A stretch of 64,000 bases of DNA from Pseudophaeomoniella oleicola (GCA_003868215.1 QWDQ01000028.1:1-64000); one strand, 5' to 3'; shown: positions 13,260-27,813, counted from the first letter of the stretch. Translations and numbers: made by a program. The notes: generated by a model not told the origin, from the letters alone.

Positions 13260-14772
13260 CTACATGATATCCGGAAGATGACGAAGCAAGAAGTCTATGA
13301 TCAACCCGTTCAACTGCTTCGACTCGATCAGAAATGCATCATGACCATCCTCGCTCACGATTTCCTGCAAATCTGCGTGGGGCACATGTCGTGCAATCAG
13401 CTCTTGCTCCGCGAGCGTGTACAAGCCATCACTTCGGATTCCAAGCACGAGCGTCGGCTGTTGGATCAGCGCTAATGCTTCGGCCATGGTGGGGGCACGG
13501 CCGCGTGATATGTCGTGCGAGTCGAGCTTGTGTGTCAGAGCGATGTAGCAGTTGCTGTCGAAGCGATCGGAGAATTTCGAGGCTTGGTATTGGAGATAGG
13601 ATTGAGCGGCATAATGGGGATTGGTGGTGGTGGTGGTGGTGCTGGTCATTGGTTTGAAGGCTTCAGTGCTTTCGTCTGCGGTGGGATGTGGTGTCGAGGT
13701 GATGCGAGGTGATGGCGCTTCCTTTTCTCGACGGTCATGATGGCCACGGTGGTGATGGAGAAGCGATACCTTCTTTTCCCCATTAGCCGCTTTCGCTTCT
13801 TGAGGCTGCACTGGCTTCTTGTGACTCGACAGGTCGCGTCCGAATCGGCGCTCGAGCGAATCTCGACTGCGATACGTCAACAGCGCGGCCATGCGAGCCG
13901 CCTTCAGACCTCCAACCGGCGGATCATCCATATGATAACGGCCGTCCTGGTACTTCCGGTCACTGTAGATGGCATGCCGTTGGGCTTCGTCCCAGCCGAT
14001 TCCCCAGGCACTCTGATGACTGGATGTCGCGATGGGGACGATGCACCGAACATAATCCGGACCCAAGTATGCCCACTCGAGCACGAGCATACCCCCCATG
14101 GAGCCGCCAATGACGGCTGCCACTTGGTGGATTCCGAGGTCGTCCAAGAGTAATTTATGAAGCCTGGTCGATGGATGGAGATTAGAATTCCCACATCTTT
14201 AAAGTAGGGCTCACAGGATCTGATATCTTCTTCGACTCACCGGACATCATCCCGAATCGTCGTGACGGGAAAGTCGGCACCGTACAATCCATCGACCGCA
14301 TTGCCATTCTTGGCCGTTACCGGACTTGCCGAACCATATGGACTTCCAAGGCTGTTCATGCAGACGATGAAGAACTTGTCGGTATCGAACGCTTTCCCCC
14401 GTCCCAGCAGCGGACCCCACCACTCGCTGACATTCGCACTGCCCGAGAGCGCGTGGCAGACCACCAGGACATTATCTTTGCGCGGAGAGAGTGTCCCCCA
14501 GCTCATACATGCCACGGGTACATTGTGCATTTCGACGCCGGACTCGAGCGTAAAGGATGGGATATGGACCAACGTCTGACCCGGAATCCGATTGGAAAAT
14601 GGATTTTCGGGCTGATGATTCTGACTTCTCTCTAATGAAACGTTGGGGTTTAGTTTTTTTTTCCCTTCCACTCAATCATTGATTGAAGGACTCACTCACC
14701 CCATGGCCGTCTTTTTTCATGGATTTTGCGCACACGGGGCAAGGTTGTTGCCGGTGCTGTTGTCGTTAACAT
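13260..14772 (-). CDS. FUB5: homoserine O-acetyltransferase, FUB5 homologue
   Basis: Three exons on the minus strand (14772-14700, 14631-14241, 14163-13260) give 455 aa. The first small exon (MLTTTAPATTLPRVRKIHEK) is inferred because the main frame lacks an ATG before ENPFSNRIPGQ. The donor and acceptor fit in frame. It is an alpha/beta hydrolase of the MetX/Met2 family with the nucleophile elbow GGSMGGM (Ser176), Asp400 in RSDGLYT and His429 in EDGHDAF. Family landmarks SFTLESGV, WWGPLLGRGKAFDT and SLGSPYGSASP are all present. A low-complexity insert (His/Thr-rich, about residues 270-330) is of the kind seen in fungal Met2. It transfers acetyl from acetyl-CoA to L-homoserine, giving the substrate of FUB7. 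Being beside FUB2 and FUB7 argues for a cluster-dedicated copy, but it could also be the housekeeping MET2. Confidence 0.87.
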
Positions 14773-15702
14773 GGTGCCGTTTTGCCTCCAAGACTCTGAA
14801 AGAAAGTAATAATAATAACAACAATACCACGAACAAAAACAGGCGTTCCTATCCTGGCTTTTTTCTCTCTCTCTCTCTCTTTCTCTCTTTTTCCTTCTGG
14901 GGTCTCTTTTGTGGATGATCATCCAAGTTCCGAACCTGTTCCCATATGGGATGTACCCCAGTAGACTACGTGTCTTTGGAGAGAGGGGTTCTAAACTTCC
15001 ATTCCGGCACGGCGTGATATTCGTTCTCAGAAAAAACATTCCGAATCTCACTCGGAAGATTTGGCATGGGCATGGGCATGGACATGGCCTTGTCACAGGA
15101 ACCCGACACTCAAAAAGAGGCCGACAGTTGCCGTGATACTGATCCTTCGTGAGTGAGTTCGGAGGGTTGGTTATTGCTCGGGCCGGTCGGTTGCGGTAGA
15201 CTCGTGCAAAAGGCATGTATCCAATCCAATCAAATTCAGTGTGTAGGCAGGTACGCTGGGGTTGGAATTGGACTGAGCATGGAACATGGCTGGAAACTAA
15301 GAGAGTAGGGGAATTTCGAAGGAAAGAGTGCTAAAGGAGAAGATGTTCATGCTAGGTATGGAAAAGGGGAGGACAGATACTCTGTGGTACGTTGATATCT
15401 TCTTTTCGTGGCTTCCTTTTTTACGTTAGTAGAGGGGGTTCTTTGGTTGCTACTACTTGGAATGTACAGCTACGTCTACATTTTCAGAACGAATCCTGGG
15501 GAAAGGAGAGGACGAGGAGAGGATGCCGGTTGGTTGGTTGGGAACAGGACTTTAGTGCTTCTAATCGGATCGCTGTAGCTGATTCGAATGCAAAAAGTAT
15601 TCTGTTGAATTCATTGTATGTGCTTATTTATCGATGTTTTCTGATCAGAGAGAGAAAAGAGAGAGACATATCCTGAATTCCCCCCCTCCCCCACGAATCT
15701 TA

Positions 15703-15733
<31 letters not shown>

Positions 15734-15767
15734 ACCTGCATTTACATGCAATACCCAATCAATCTAC
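14773..15767. other. intergenic region between FUB5 and FUB2
   Basis: This carries the FUB5 5' region (minus strand) and the 3' flank of FUB2. It includes two CT/TC microsatellites (about 14863-14892 and 15703-15734) and TTCCGAA-type strings near 14927 and 15039. An open minus-strand frame across 14692-15216 is mostly repeat-derived Arg/Glu and Cys/Tyr runs and is not a convincing gene beyond the FUB5 first exon. Confidence 0.55.
15703..15734. repeat. (CT)n microsatellite
   Basis: About 15 uninterrupted CT units lie in the 3' flank of the FUB2 homologue. Confidence 0.9.
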
Positions 15768-16127
15768 CTACTTACTCTGAAATGGCCAAATCTTCAACTT
15801 TTCAAAATCCCACACCCCCTCGACCGTGAAAACATCTTCCTTGATCGTCTCCCGGATCGACTCCTCATTCTCCGCCTTGATGATCATGAGCGTCCCATTC
15901 TCGGCCGTCGGCTCGTCTTTGCTGTCGCTGTGATGAGCAAGAGTGCTGCCGAAAAAGGGGCATCGGCCGGCTTTGACGAGGGGGATGGCGTTTTGGTTGT
16001 GGAGTTGTAAGAGGGAGCGGCGTTTGGAGAGGACATCGGGGTGGTCGGGGATGTAGAGGAGGTATTCTCGGTCGGCGGAGGAGAGGGGAGGAACGGTCTT
16101 GGTGGTGGTGGTGGTTTGGGTGCTCAT
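15768..16127 (-). CDS. FUB2: YCII-domain small protein, FUB2 homologue
   Basis: A single exon encodes 119 aa from the ATG at 16127; the open frame upstream has no ATG. After a Thr-rich leader the protein is one YCII-type domain: EYLLYIPDHPDVLSKRR, then LHNQNAIPLVKAGRCPFFGS, GTLMIIKAENEESIRETIKE and a terminal GVWDFEKLKIWPF. The conserved DHPD and the domain length of about 95 residues fit the family. YCII proteins are small ferredoxin-like folds, some with hydrolase or dehalogenase-like chemistry; the role of Fub2 in fusaric acid formation is not established. It lies between FUB5 and FUB7 on the same strand, which supports cluster membership. A TATA-like box (reverse complement of 16271-16280) lies about 145 bp upstream. 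Confidence 0.83.
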   Translation of the reverse strand: MSTQTTTTTKTVPPLSSADREYLLYIPDHPDVLSKRRSLLQLHNQNAIPLVKAGRCPFFGSTLAHHSDSKDEPTAENGTLMIIKAENEESIRETIKEDVFTVEGVWDFEKLKIWPFQSK

Positions 16128-17187
16128 GGTGGATGGGATGGGATAGATGGACTTTGGTTTTGTGCTGGCGCAAAGAGACAATGAAGTGGTTACAGTTCTA
16201 TGTTTTTTCCTTGGGTATGGTTTTATTCTTCATCTCATCCAGTTCACATGTCTAGACGCATACCTACTTTCATATATACCCAAACCCGAACCCTCTCATC
16301 AATTCATCGTCCTGCCTACTTCCGATAGACAAACGTTTGATTGGAACCCTGATCATCGGAGACTTCGGAGACTTCATTTCCCATACGAATTCGGACCCTA
16401 ATTTGAATTTTGGAAAATGAGCAAACATCCGAAAACCCAAACAAACTCTCCTTCATGATTTGATTGGCTTGCTATTACTGTATGAGATCACAAACAAAGT
16501 TCCCGAATATCAGATCGGATCATGAGAAAAGTGCTCTGTATTCCAGCAGAGATGTTCGGTTCTCGATTGCTGTTTGCTGCTTGCTCTTAATTACCTCCGA
16601 GTAGGTAACTAAGATAGCGAACGCTATCCCAGTCCTCCGATCCCATCTTGGTATGTTCTATATTATTTACTACTTTTTAATCAATTGCTGTATTACTATT
16701 ATCATTTCTCTCCTGCAACCTCCACCCCTCCCTCATACCCAATATGCCGGGCTTTCACGGTTCCCGATGGTGGCAGGGCAGGTAGAAGAAGAAGCTTTGA
16801 TTTCGTGATGCAATCTCCTTTCTGATCCCCCCTGAGCTTGTAGGAAAATAGTAGTTAGGTGATTAGCTATGCCGGTTGCTCTATCTTGGCTACGTGACCC
16901 TAATTACGTAGTATACAATGAGTGCTTCGAAGTCTTTTGTGATGAATTTTGACTTCCTATCTTGCAATTGGACTTGAATTGAGCAAAGTCATATTGATAT
17001 CATGAAGTAGACATCTGCTCCTTTTATCATTCTGCTGTTCTCGCACCGAGATGGGATCAAGGTAAATCCGAGCTAGTTCTCAGATCAACTTCAATAAGGG
17101 GTTTTGGAGGCAGAAGCTCGCTAGATAATGAAAGTATACCCATGCCCATTTTGATTCAGAAGCTATGAAACCCTACATAGAACTCTA
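16128..17187. promoter_or_regulatory. FUB2 promoter and FUB7 3' flank
   Basis: No gene seen. The reverse-strand GGTATATATG (16271-16280) is a likely TATA box for FUB2. A TTCCCGAA string lies near 16500. A TACGTAGTA copy lies near 16905. Confidence 0.5.
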
Positions 17188-18791
<1,604 letters not shown>

Positions 18792-19549
18792 GGTGGACGG
18801 ATTCAGTTCTATTCGACTATTTCGATGTGTTTTGTATGTGAGTGAGAGAGAGCAGCTGTTCAAACGGCTTTAGCTAACCCTTTACCAAGATATATCTTAT
18901 ATATAATGTTCATATGAATATCAATTAGATTTTATCATCCTCTGTAAGAAAGTATCGACCTCCTTGATGACGAGGTCGATTTTCTGGCTTCTGCATCCTT
19001 CCGAATACCTGGGGTGACCACTCGGACGGTTCTTAGGGGTTCCTTGTACACTCCCGGCTTTATGATATTACAGACAAAAGGTATATCGGTCTTGGAAGTT
19101 TACTGCGTACATAGTAAAATACCGGCAATCTCAGTTCGGGCCTTGGGGTAGTAGGCAAGGAGGGCATAGGTGGCAGCATGGTAGAGTATGAGGTTAATAG
19201 GTAAGTAAAGCAAACAAAACCTTCCGATCACCTTCCGATCATCATCCCATCACCACATCACCACATCAGAAAAGAACAGAAAAGAAGAAGTAAGCATCCG
19301 CCCATTTATTCGGGGTTCCGGGAGCTTTAGTTCTTTATCGGATCCCAGTCAGATCGTAGTATGACAATGCATTGAAATTAGAGGCTAGTAAACGAACATC
19401 TTGGATCCAGATCCAACCACGCGCCTGAAGTGAAGCCCCAAATACCAATGCATTGAACCTGGAAATCTCTCTCTGTCCTTTTCATTCTCATTGATTCTTT
19501 CTTTCACACTTCTTCTTTCCCGTCATTGACATCAATCAGCATCTGCTTC
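18792..19549. promoter_or_regulatory. divergent FUB7/FUB8 promoter
   Basis: This 758-bp head-to-head spacer separates FUB7 (minus) and FUB8 (plus). A strong TATA-like element for FUB7 is the reverse complement of TCTTATATATA at 18895-18905, about 105 bp upstream of its ATG. TTCCGAA and CTCGGACGG lie near 18991-19030, and a doubled CCTTCCGATCA near 19219-19240 could be regulator sites. No TATA box is obvious for FUB8. Confidence 0.5.
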
Positions 19550-22500
19550 ATGATGGGTTCACTTTTAACTCCAGCCTCGCCCGACTATGGTCATCGACTA
19601 CTCCCGGTGGTGATAGACGAAGCTGCACGAAACGAGCCGGATCGTATATTTTTCTATGTTCCGCGCAACAACCAATCCTCGCAAGGATACGACGTTGTGA
19701 CGGCGAGTGCGTTTGCCAACTCCATCAACAGATTATGCTGGTGGTTCGAGTCACATTTGAAATTGGGCTCGCAAAGTGAAACGATAGCCTACCTTGGACA
19801 AAGTAAGTCGATTCCGGTTCAACGTCGTTTATCTATTCAATGATCTTGAGGTAATTGATATACTTGTCTTTCAGATGACCTCAGGTACTTCATTATGATG
19901 ATAGCGGCCGTCAAAACTGGGCACAAAGTATGACCCCATCAAGGTAGTCATCTACATCATCCTGGCAAGTTCTGACGAGTCGAAAAGCTCCTGCTCTCGT
20001 CACCGCGGAACAACGTGCAAGCACATCAGTCATTAATCAAGCAGTCCGGCTGCAAGTTCTGGATCACAGCTTCGGGCATCGACAAACTCGACTTCGTCCG
20101 TGACCTTGGAATCCCCTCCTTCACAGCGCCCGAACTATCTGATCTCCTGAATCCCAGTGTTGTCGAGGTCTATTCCTATGAGAAACAGTGGGAGGATGGA
20201 CGGTCGGACGTTCTCGGACTTCTACACACCTCGGGTTCCACCGGTCTGCCAAAGCTTGTGCCAGTGTATCTTGAGTCCCTGGCAGCCATTGATGCGTTTC
20301 ATCTGATGGAACCGATAAACGGGAAAAGGCCAACGGTTGTAGAGTGGACGGGGACCAAGATGTTGTGTGCAATGCCTCTATTCCATGTAAGTATCTATCT
20401 CCCCCATTTTTCCTTTTTGTGTTTGAAGGATTGACGCATGGCTGAGCATGTCTATCTCGTTAACCAAATAACCAAGTAGGTTGCTGGGGCTGGCCTGGGT
20501 TTGGGTTGCGTCATCTTCTTCAGATGGACCATCGTCTTCCCCCCAACTGGACCCATTATGCAGCATGTCATCGAGGATGTCATGGACAATATCCAACTGG
20601 ATTCAGCCTTCGTCTCTCCCAGTGTCCTTCAGGACATGTCCAAATCACCTCGAGCAGTGGAAAAACTATCAAAACTCAAGTTCATCACGACCGCCGGCGG
20701 CCCAGTGCCTCAGTTGGCTGGTGAAGTGATCCACCCTCGTGTGCCGATCTGGCAAACGATGGGCATGACCGAAGGGCAATTGATAGCATCCGTCGTCACG
20801 CATCCAGACGAGTGGGCGTATTTCAACTTCCACCCACAGGCAGGAGTTCAGATGCGGCCCTACTCGGACAGCCTGTTCGAGCTGGTGTTTGTCAAGAACG
20901 AAAAGCTGGTCGCAGCCCAAGCCATTTTTATCACGTTTCCGCATCTTCAAGCCTACGAAACGAAGGACTTGTACTCGCCTCACCCTACGATTCCCAACCT
21001 GTGGAGATACGAAATGCGCAGAGACGATCTTATTGTACTGTCCAATGGTGAAAAGTTCAATCCCCTCGCTGCTGAGCAAATGTTGACTAGACACCCATCC
21101 ATATCTGCCGCTTATATCACAGGACGGGGTCGCTTCCAAGCCGCCGCGCTGCTCTATCCGGATGAGAAGAAGAGTACCGATAATACTCCTAATGATGAAA
21201 ATAACATGGACGACCTCAGTGTCATCGACAACGTGTGGCCTACCATTGAGAACGTGAACAAGTCTCTTCCGGCATTTGCCCAGATTCACCGCGACATGAT
21301 CATGATCGTTCGAACTCCGTTCCCTCGCACACCGAAAGGGACCCTCGCTCGAAATGAAACAGAGAAGCGCTTTTCCAAACTTATCGATGAACTCTATGAA
21401 CGATCATCTAACCCCGTTGGCAAGTTCTCTACGTCTTCTTCCTCTTCTTTTCGCTTCGATGGGACCAGCCAGGAAGCCGTTCTTGCTGGTGTTAGGGAGG
21501 CACTTCAGACGGTGTCCGGGATCGGAGACAAACTCGACGACGACGACAACATCTTTACCAGGGGTTTCGATTCGCTCCACGCCATTCGAATTGTGCGGCT
21601 GCTCAATTCAGCCACCTATCCACCCATCGGCGTAGAGGTTGGCACGATATATATGAACCCATCCATTGGCCAACTGGGCAAGGCTGTTTGGGCCCATCTT
21701 CACCATGAGCTTCAACAATCCAAGCCCAGCGAGGGAAAGAGCGGCCTCCATTTCAATACCAATACCAAGCTCATCACATCTCAAATGCTCACCAAAAATT
21801 TGCCGCATTTCGAAATCCCTCGAAAACAAAAGGAATATGTGGTTATTACCGGCACGACGGGGTCTATTGGCCCGTATCTTCTGGATATGGCTTGCAAGAG
21901 CGACCAAGTCGCCAAAGTCTGGTGCATTAACCGCAGCGAGGACGCTCCTCAGCGACAAGTGGAGTTAGCACAGTCCAAAGGTCTGTCATTGGACTGGAAT
22001 GAAAAGGTCCAGTTCATCCACTATGACTTTACTTCATCCAAGACTCCTGGTTTGGACGCAGGAGTTCTGGAGGAGATAAAAGATCGAGCAACTATTATTA
22101 TCCGTGAGTTGACGCCATGTGTCCTGAGAAGGATAAACAAAAAAAGGCATGACTTCTAACTAAATCTTTACAGATAATGCTTGGGAGGTCAACTTCAATA
22201 TCCCCTTATCGTCCTTCGAGCCGCAGTTCACCGGCCTTAGGCACCTCGTCGATATATGTCGAGAGACTCGCCACAAGATCCAGTTCTACCTGATCTCGTC
22301 CATTAGCACTGCCATGAATTGGTCATGTGCATTGTTCGGCCCTGTTCCAGAAGCCAAGATCACCGACTTGAATGCCCCGATCAACGGCTACGGCGCATCC
22401 AAGCTGGTAGCTGAGCATCTACTTGGGAGGGCGGCACAATCAGGAACCTTGAGTCTCTCGGTTTTACGGGTCGGTCAAGTGGCTGGTCCTGTGAAGACCA

Positions 22501-23244
22501 CCCATGGGAAGGGTGGTATGTGGCCACGGAGGGATTGGGTCCCTGCAGTAAGTCACCATTACTCCCCCTTCCTCGAAATGTCTTTTCTAATTCAAATTAT
22601 AGATCATCGATGCCTCAGCTCACCTGGAACTGTTACCGTCTGACTTAGGTTCTAACTCGACCCTTGATTTCATTCCCGTTGATCTCCTTGCCGAGATTAT
22701 CGGACAGCTTGCTGGAATCTACACCCACAATCTTCAGCAGCAGCCATTACAACCGCCAGCAACGGGCATGGTGGGCAACCAGTCCCAGCAGGAAACATAT
22801 TACAACCTCCTCAACCCCCAGAAAACCAGCTGGGGCCAGGTCCTACCGCACATAAAAGCTCGTCTGGAGAAGAACAAGAAGACGAGTTCTCAAGAAATAC
22901 GAATTGTACCATTCCAAGTATGGGTCAACAGCTTACGAGACGCCGAGCCATCCATATTCAGTGACACGGGTGTGGCAGACAACAAGACCGACGGTATCAA
23001 CGGAACGTCTGAAACGACTGTGACCAGAGCTCAAACAGGATACAAACTCCTATCCTTTTTTCAAATGATGGCCGATGGTGGTGGTGGTGGTTCATCTGAT
23101 GACGCTGCTGAAAAGGGAGGAGACTTACAAATTGGTTCTGACTGGGCCGTGCGCAATACCTTGTCGCGAAGCTCGGTCTTTGCAGACTTGGCTCCGGTAT
23201 CTGCAAATTGGTTCGATATTTGGTTGGAGCAGTGGGGATATTAA
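19550..23244 (+). CDS. FUB8: NRPS-like carboxylic acid reductase (A-T-R), FUB8 homologue
   Basis: Six exons (19550-19802, 19875-19927, 19988-20386, 20480-22103, 22174-22547, 22603-23244) give about 1114 aa. A second ATG follows directly at 19553. The adenylation domain has [10 protein letters not shown] (about residues 182-191), ITTAGGPVP, and the short form lacking a condensation domain. The carrier domain has its phosphopantetheine serine in [11 protein letters not shown] (Ser600). The reductase domain opens with ITGTTGSIG (about 691-699), followed by [16 protein letters not shown] and YGASK, the catalytic Tyr/Lys pair of an extended SDR. The enzyme should adenylate a carboxylic acid, load it as a thioester and release the aldehyde with NADPH. 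In the FUB pathway this makes hexenal from the PKS acid. A glycine-rich insertion ([11 protein letters not shown]) near the C-terminus looks like an unstructured loop. Confidence 0.9.
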
Positions 23245-24151
23245 ATTGTCATTCTTTGCTCCTTTCTCCTTTTTCTTTTGTTGAAAGAGAGGGAAACAGT
23301 CATTATATCTGAAATTAAAAAGGTGTCAATGGGTAGATACATATGATGTCAATCAACTAAGAACTTAGTGCTTTTCCTCCTCCTCCTCCTTTTGCCCCTA
23401 CCAACCCTTCCGATCAGTCCCATTTACCCCACCCGTAGCCAGAGTAAACATATCCCCCTTCCCTTCCCTTCCCCTTTCCCCTCTCCCCTACCGCCAGAAA
23501 CCGATAGTGACGGAACATGAGAGTGCCTTGACTCGAGATAGGAGGGTCAAGTCCCTTAAGGCAAGACGAGCAAGGGAAAGGAAGGGATCTACATATGTAC
23601 GACTTTCTGTGGAGCTGATTCTGGCTGCTAGAGTATCAGCCAGCTAGCCAAACAAGGCCAAAATTCTATATAGATACCCTATCTATCTCCTTATCACATT
23701 GAGAAAGAAACTTCTATGATTCCGTAGCATGCATTCCGAATGTTGTACTGCCAAGATACCTAAGGTAATTCTACGATGTCATATCAGTCCCCCTCCCTCC
23801 AGCGATTCAGGGATTTTCAGGGGATTCAGGGGGTGGTTAAGGTAAAGTAAAGTAAATGTGGGTAGGGTAGGATAGGGCTAACTACTGAGGTAAAACGAAA
23901 AATCAAATTTGGAAAGTCTGGTAGGTATGTATGTATGTCTTATCTAGAACAGGAAGAGAAGAGAATGATAAAGTAAGAATCCACTTCAATATATGATGAA
24001 AGGAAAGTTGGATTTTATCCATTATATAGTAGAGAGAGAGAGAGAGAGTGAAAAAAAAAATCCATTCCATTTCATACCTATCTCCATGGGGGCCGCCTTT
24101 TCGTACCTGCCCTGAGAGGTTCTATACCTTGCTAGACCTTTGCCTTGCTGC
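23245..24151. other. convergent intergenic region FUB8/FUB9
   Basis: This tail-to-tail spacer has pyrimidine-rich runs near 23370-23500, an ACCTAAGGTA-type palindrome near 23757 and a GA repeat at about 24031-24048. No gene was recognised. Confidence 0.55.
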
Positions 24152-25796
24152 TTAATAGACCTTTGCCAACAGGCCGTTGCTCTGCAAGATAGACAGATGG
24201 GCAGGGGTGATTTCTGAGACCTTGCTGCAGCCGGCCAGGCCCATGCAGAGTTTGAATTCTTTGAGGAGGAGGTCAAGGGCTAAGCCGACGCCGTTGGAAC
24301 CGTCGTACTGTAACGAGGATACGCATATGTCAGCAAATGGTCAGTGTAGGGGATGGAAGTGGGTTTTTCCTTACAGCCAAGCCCCAGATGGCGATTCTTC
24401 CAGCAAAGACAAATTCGGCACCAAGAGCGATGGCCTTGAAGATATCAGAGCCACGTCGGATGCCTCCATCGATGGCAAGACGGATCCTGCCTTTGGCGAT
24501 GGGTGCAACCTCGCGAAGAATGTCGATTGTCGCAGGAGTGCTGTCTAACTGTCTACCGCCATGGTTGGAGATGATAATTCCATCCACGTTGTGCTGGATG
24601 GCAAGGGCAACATCATCGGGGGATGTGACTGTAGATAGATATCGTATATGTTAACAGACATGACTGATATAGAACGGGGGAGGAGAAGTATTTGGGGGTA
24701 GTTACTTACCTCCCTTGACCCAGAGTTCTAGATCTGTCTGGCTTCGAAGCCATGCTATCTCTGATTCCCAGGTGGCCGTAGTATCTTCACACTAGTCAAC
24801 AAAACGAATTGTTAAAAGAGAGCAGACCACTGGTTTGCGACCTGCTATGATATTGATACATACCGAAGAAAGAGTCGGGACTACCACCCAAGCCTCCGGA
24901 TCCTGGTGGTGGAGGTTGTGAGAATAGGTTCGGAAAGGCCGTGCCCGATGGGATTCTGAAGCCATTGCGCAGGTCCTCTATGCGTCGGCCGAACATGGGA
25001 GCGTCGGCAGTCAAGACGACAGCTTTGTATCCAGCAGCTGAAGCAAATTGTACATGTTAATAACAAGTAACAGAATCAGACGATAGCAGTTGGTAGATGG
25101 AGACTCGGGAGAAAATCATGGAGTGGAAGGAAGTGAAAAGGGAAAGGCAGTTCTGGGTCAGCGACGATCTGACTAACCTTTCGCTCGAGTGAGAAGACCT
25201 GTCATAATTCGACGTTCTTTGAGTGGGCTAACCTGGATTGCATAGGGTGTTGATCCATCGCTGCTCTGCGCAGAGACATCTTCGAGAGTGTCGTTGGAAA
25301 GGGCAGAGAGGATCATGGGGACCTGACGAGCAGCACAGGCTTTCGAGGTCCCGACTTCACCGTCAGGGTGTACAAGTCGATGCATCGCCGACGGAGAGAG
25401 TCCCAGTGGGAATGCAGTCGTAGCTCCCCAGAGAGCAGTGCTGGTGTTGATGTTGGAGACATCACGCAAGACTCGAGGCCGGATCAGGTATCGATCAAAT
25501 GCGGTTTCGTTGTGGCCGAGTCTGTCATTAGAGTGATCTCGATCTTAGTCTACCGGCTTCCTTTGCTGGATACTTTCGAAGAAAGCCCGTTGGTACTCAC
25601 GTTATGTTATCCATGGCCCCGCCATTGTAATAATCTGTGTTCAATGTCAGCACGGCGCGTGCTGATTGACGTGGCGTAGTAGATATGGTCGAAAGCAACA
25701 CACACCTCGATACATCTGCTCCATTTTTTCCGACGCTGCCTTCTTCATGTCTTCAATGCAGAAGACCTGCGCGTTTGACGCTCCGGTGCTAGACAT
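24152..25796 (-). CDS. FUB9: FMN-dependent alpha-hydroxy-acid oxidase family protein, FUB9 homologue
   Basis: Seven exons on the minus strand (25796-25706, 25634-25601, 25521-25178, 25037-24864, 24784-24710, 24628-24375, 24307-24152) give 375 aa, the length of glycolate or lactate oxidases. The TIM-barrel order is intact: YYNGGAMDNITLGHNETAFD, RPRVLRDVSN, PLGLSPSAMHRLVHPDGE, AIQVSPLKER, VLTADAPMFGRR, LWVKGVTSPDDV, then SNHGGRQLD with catalytic His262 and substrate Arg265. IDGGIRRGSDIFKAIALGA follows for the FMN phosphate. Fub9 is the oxidase thought to aromatise the tetrahydropyridine or piperidine carboxylate to fusaric acid. The fold alone would also allow 2-hydroxy-acid oxidation, so the pathway role rests on context. 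A TATATATAG box on the minus strand (25917-25926) lies about 125 bp upstream. Confidence 0.88.
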
Positions 25797-27813
25797 GGTT
25801 TCTCTGGCCTACTAGGCTGCGACGTATAATGAGATGATGAGGAAGATTTCTTTTGTCAAATGATACTTGATAGTATAAGCTTACATCAAGGTTTCTGTCT
25901 TTTCTTCCTGAGCTGGCTATATATACACAAGTCATCATGCTTTTATGAGCCTTGAATCTCAAGTCACTTGTTCTCACCGGAAAGAATCCACTGGTAGTGT
26001 ATCCACAAGGTATGTCCGGAGGTTCGTATGTTCATCAGACTAAGCCCTAGTCGTATGGCTAACAAATAGTTCCCGAATCAACCGACAATGTCTTCCGAAG
26101 ATGACTTGCTTATGTCGGGCTAAGGAACTATGGTACACCAGGGTCGTTGTTTTGTTTTGCTTTTGTTTTGTTTTGTGATTTTGCAATGTGTCTCAACGAC
26201 CGCAATCCCATCACTCTTGGAACCTTAGAGCCTGGAAGCCTAAAGGTATAACTTGAGGTCCTCAATGTTGGAATCGGAGCCCGACCAAGCCGAGGCCTAC
26301 CAGGGTGCCCCGAATATCTCGTTGCGAAGCGTTGACAACATTTGCCACCAGAATGGTTCGGTCAGCCAGCTGGAGCCAGATCGTGATAGAGCTTTGGATG
26401 GCCTGATATGTTGGTTACATCGGGCACGCATCGTGAGACTATAACGTATGAAAACCGTGTTGGGAACGTAGCTCGGCAGTAGGATGACGCATGGCCATAG
26501 TAGTCCCTAAAGAGACAGGCATCTTAAGTGCCTCAGGGATACTAAGCAGGGCTACTAATCAGGTAGTCCAATGCGAGAGTGAGACGGAACTCTTCTTAGG
26601 CATTCCATTTGTAATATGGGGTGCCTCGGTGCCCTGATGCCGCCTTCCGTGCCTGCCTTGGTGCGACTCCTACTCACGCCAATCAGTTAGTGGCGCATGA
26701 ACAAATGAGCTTAGCTACGACGTCGAACAATAAGGATGCGCTAGAAGCTCTTCCATCACACTTCTTTACTGTTTCTTTCCAGAGGGGTAATGTGGCTCTG
26801 ACATCACGTTACTTAGGCGAGGCCTCGATCAGAACATGGTTCATCAAGGTACTTCTCTCGCTTAAAATTGTACTTGTCCAGGGTTCGCCATATCGCCGAG
26901 AGTAACAATTCACGCCTTGTACATGTGCCGTGTATGGCGACATAATTGGTGATACTTGTCAAGGGTTCGCCTTACTGTTCCCGAAGTACCGAGTTAATGT
27001 GGCACACCTTGTCCAAGCTCCATGTACTACTACGTACGTAGTGGTATGCCAGTGCCAGTGGGGGTATAGTTAGTAATATGTCTTAATCATTGAGGTTTAG
27101 TCATACACATATTTTCCTAAATAATTTACTTATATTTTATTAGTATTTATTAATAACTAAATAATCTAATTTTAATCCAATTAAAACTCTAGTAACAAGA
27201 TAATATATTTATCAAATAATTATTTTACATTATTTATTTTATTTTATTCAATTCTGTTTGATCTTTAAATTAGTATAATATAAAAAATAGATTATCTAAA
27301 TCAACTAAATTAGTAGTACTCATGATCTGTCCATTTAATATTAGGAATATATAAATTAGTAGATACTGCTATAGAAATTCTATTCAGCTTTGACATGGGA
27401 GACTGATTAATGGTTAAGCGAACCATGGTTCCTTTCGGCTTTAACAGGCAGTGGCTTCAAGCTGAACCCCCAATTGGGGTATAGGTATTTAGCTGGATGG
27501 CTTACCCACACCCTCCTCAAGATATTAAACGACCTTACAATCACACACTTGCAGGGCGGCATGCACCATGTGGCAGGATGACAAGTGCTTATTGTGTTGG
27601 AGCTGCAAGGAGCTGCAATACGGACGGTCAGGCAATCCATTGAGAAGATACCCTATATCCTATTCTGTACAAGCGAACGAGCTTACAGCTGATGGACCGT
27701 AACCCTTACCGAGTTTATACTCCATAATTTATATATAGTCATGAGGTATGTATCGCATCTCCATTCACGTTCTCATTTCCAAGGACTGACCCATGTATTA
27801 AGAAGAAAAAATC
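25797..27813. promoter_or_regulatory. divergent FUB9/FUB10 spacer with AT-rich island
   Basis: This 2.0-kb head-to-head spacer contains the FUB9 TATA box (25917-25926, minus strand) and the FUB10 TATA box (TTTATATATAG at 27728-27738). TTCCCGAA strings lie near 26068 and 26974. A near-repeated CCAGGGTTCGCC/CAAGGGTTCGCC phrase occurs around 26879 and 26959. No gene was recognised. Small open frames here (for example 27407-27640, minus) have no domain. Confidence 0.55.
27090..27400. other. AT-rich island inside the cluster
   Basis: The core (27121-27240) has only about 10-12 percent G+C by direct count, against roughly half in the genes. There is no open frame and no recognisable element. It could be a repeat worn down by RIP-type C-to-T mutation, or a structural AT-rich spacer. 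Confidence 0.6.

Noticed and set aside
14692-15216. 174-codon minus-strand frame as a separate gene
   Set aside because: Much of it comes from CT and TTA repeats; only its last 24 codons serve as the first exon of FUB5.
27407-27640. 77-codon minus-strand frame next to the AT-rich island, possible transposon remnant
   Set aside because: No transposase, integrase or reverse transcriptase motif and no terminal repeats could be seen.
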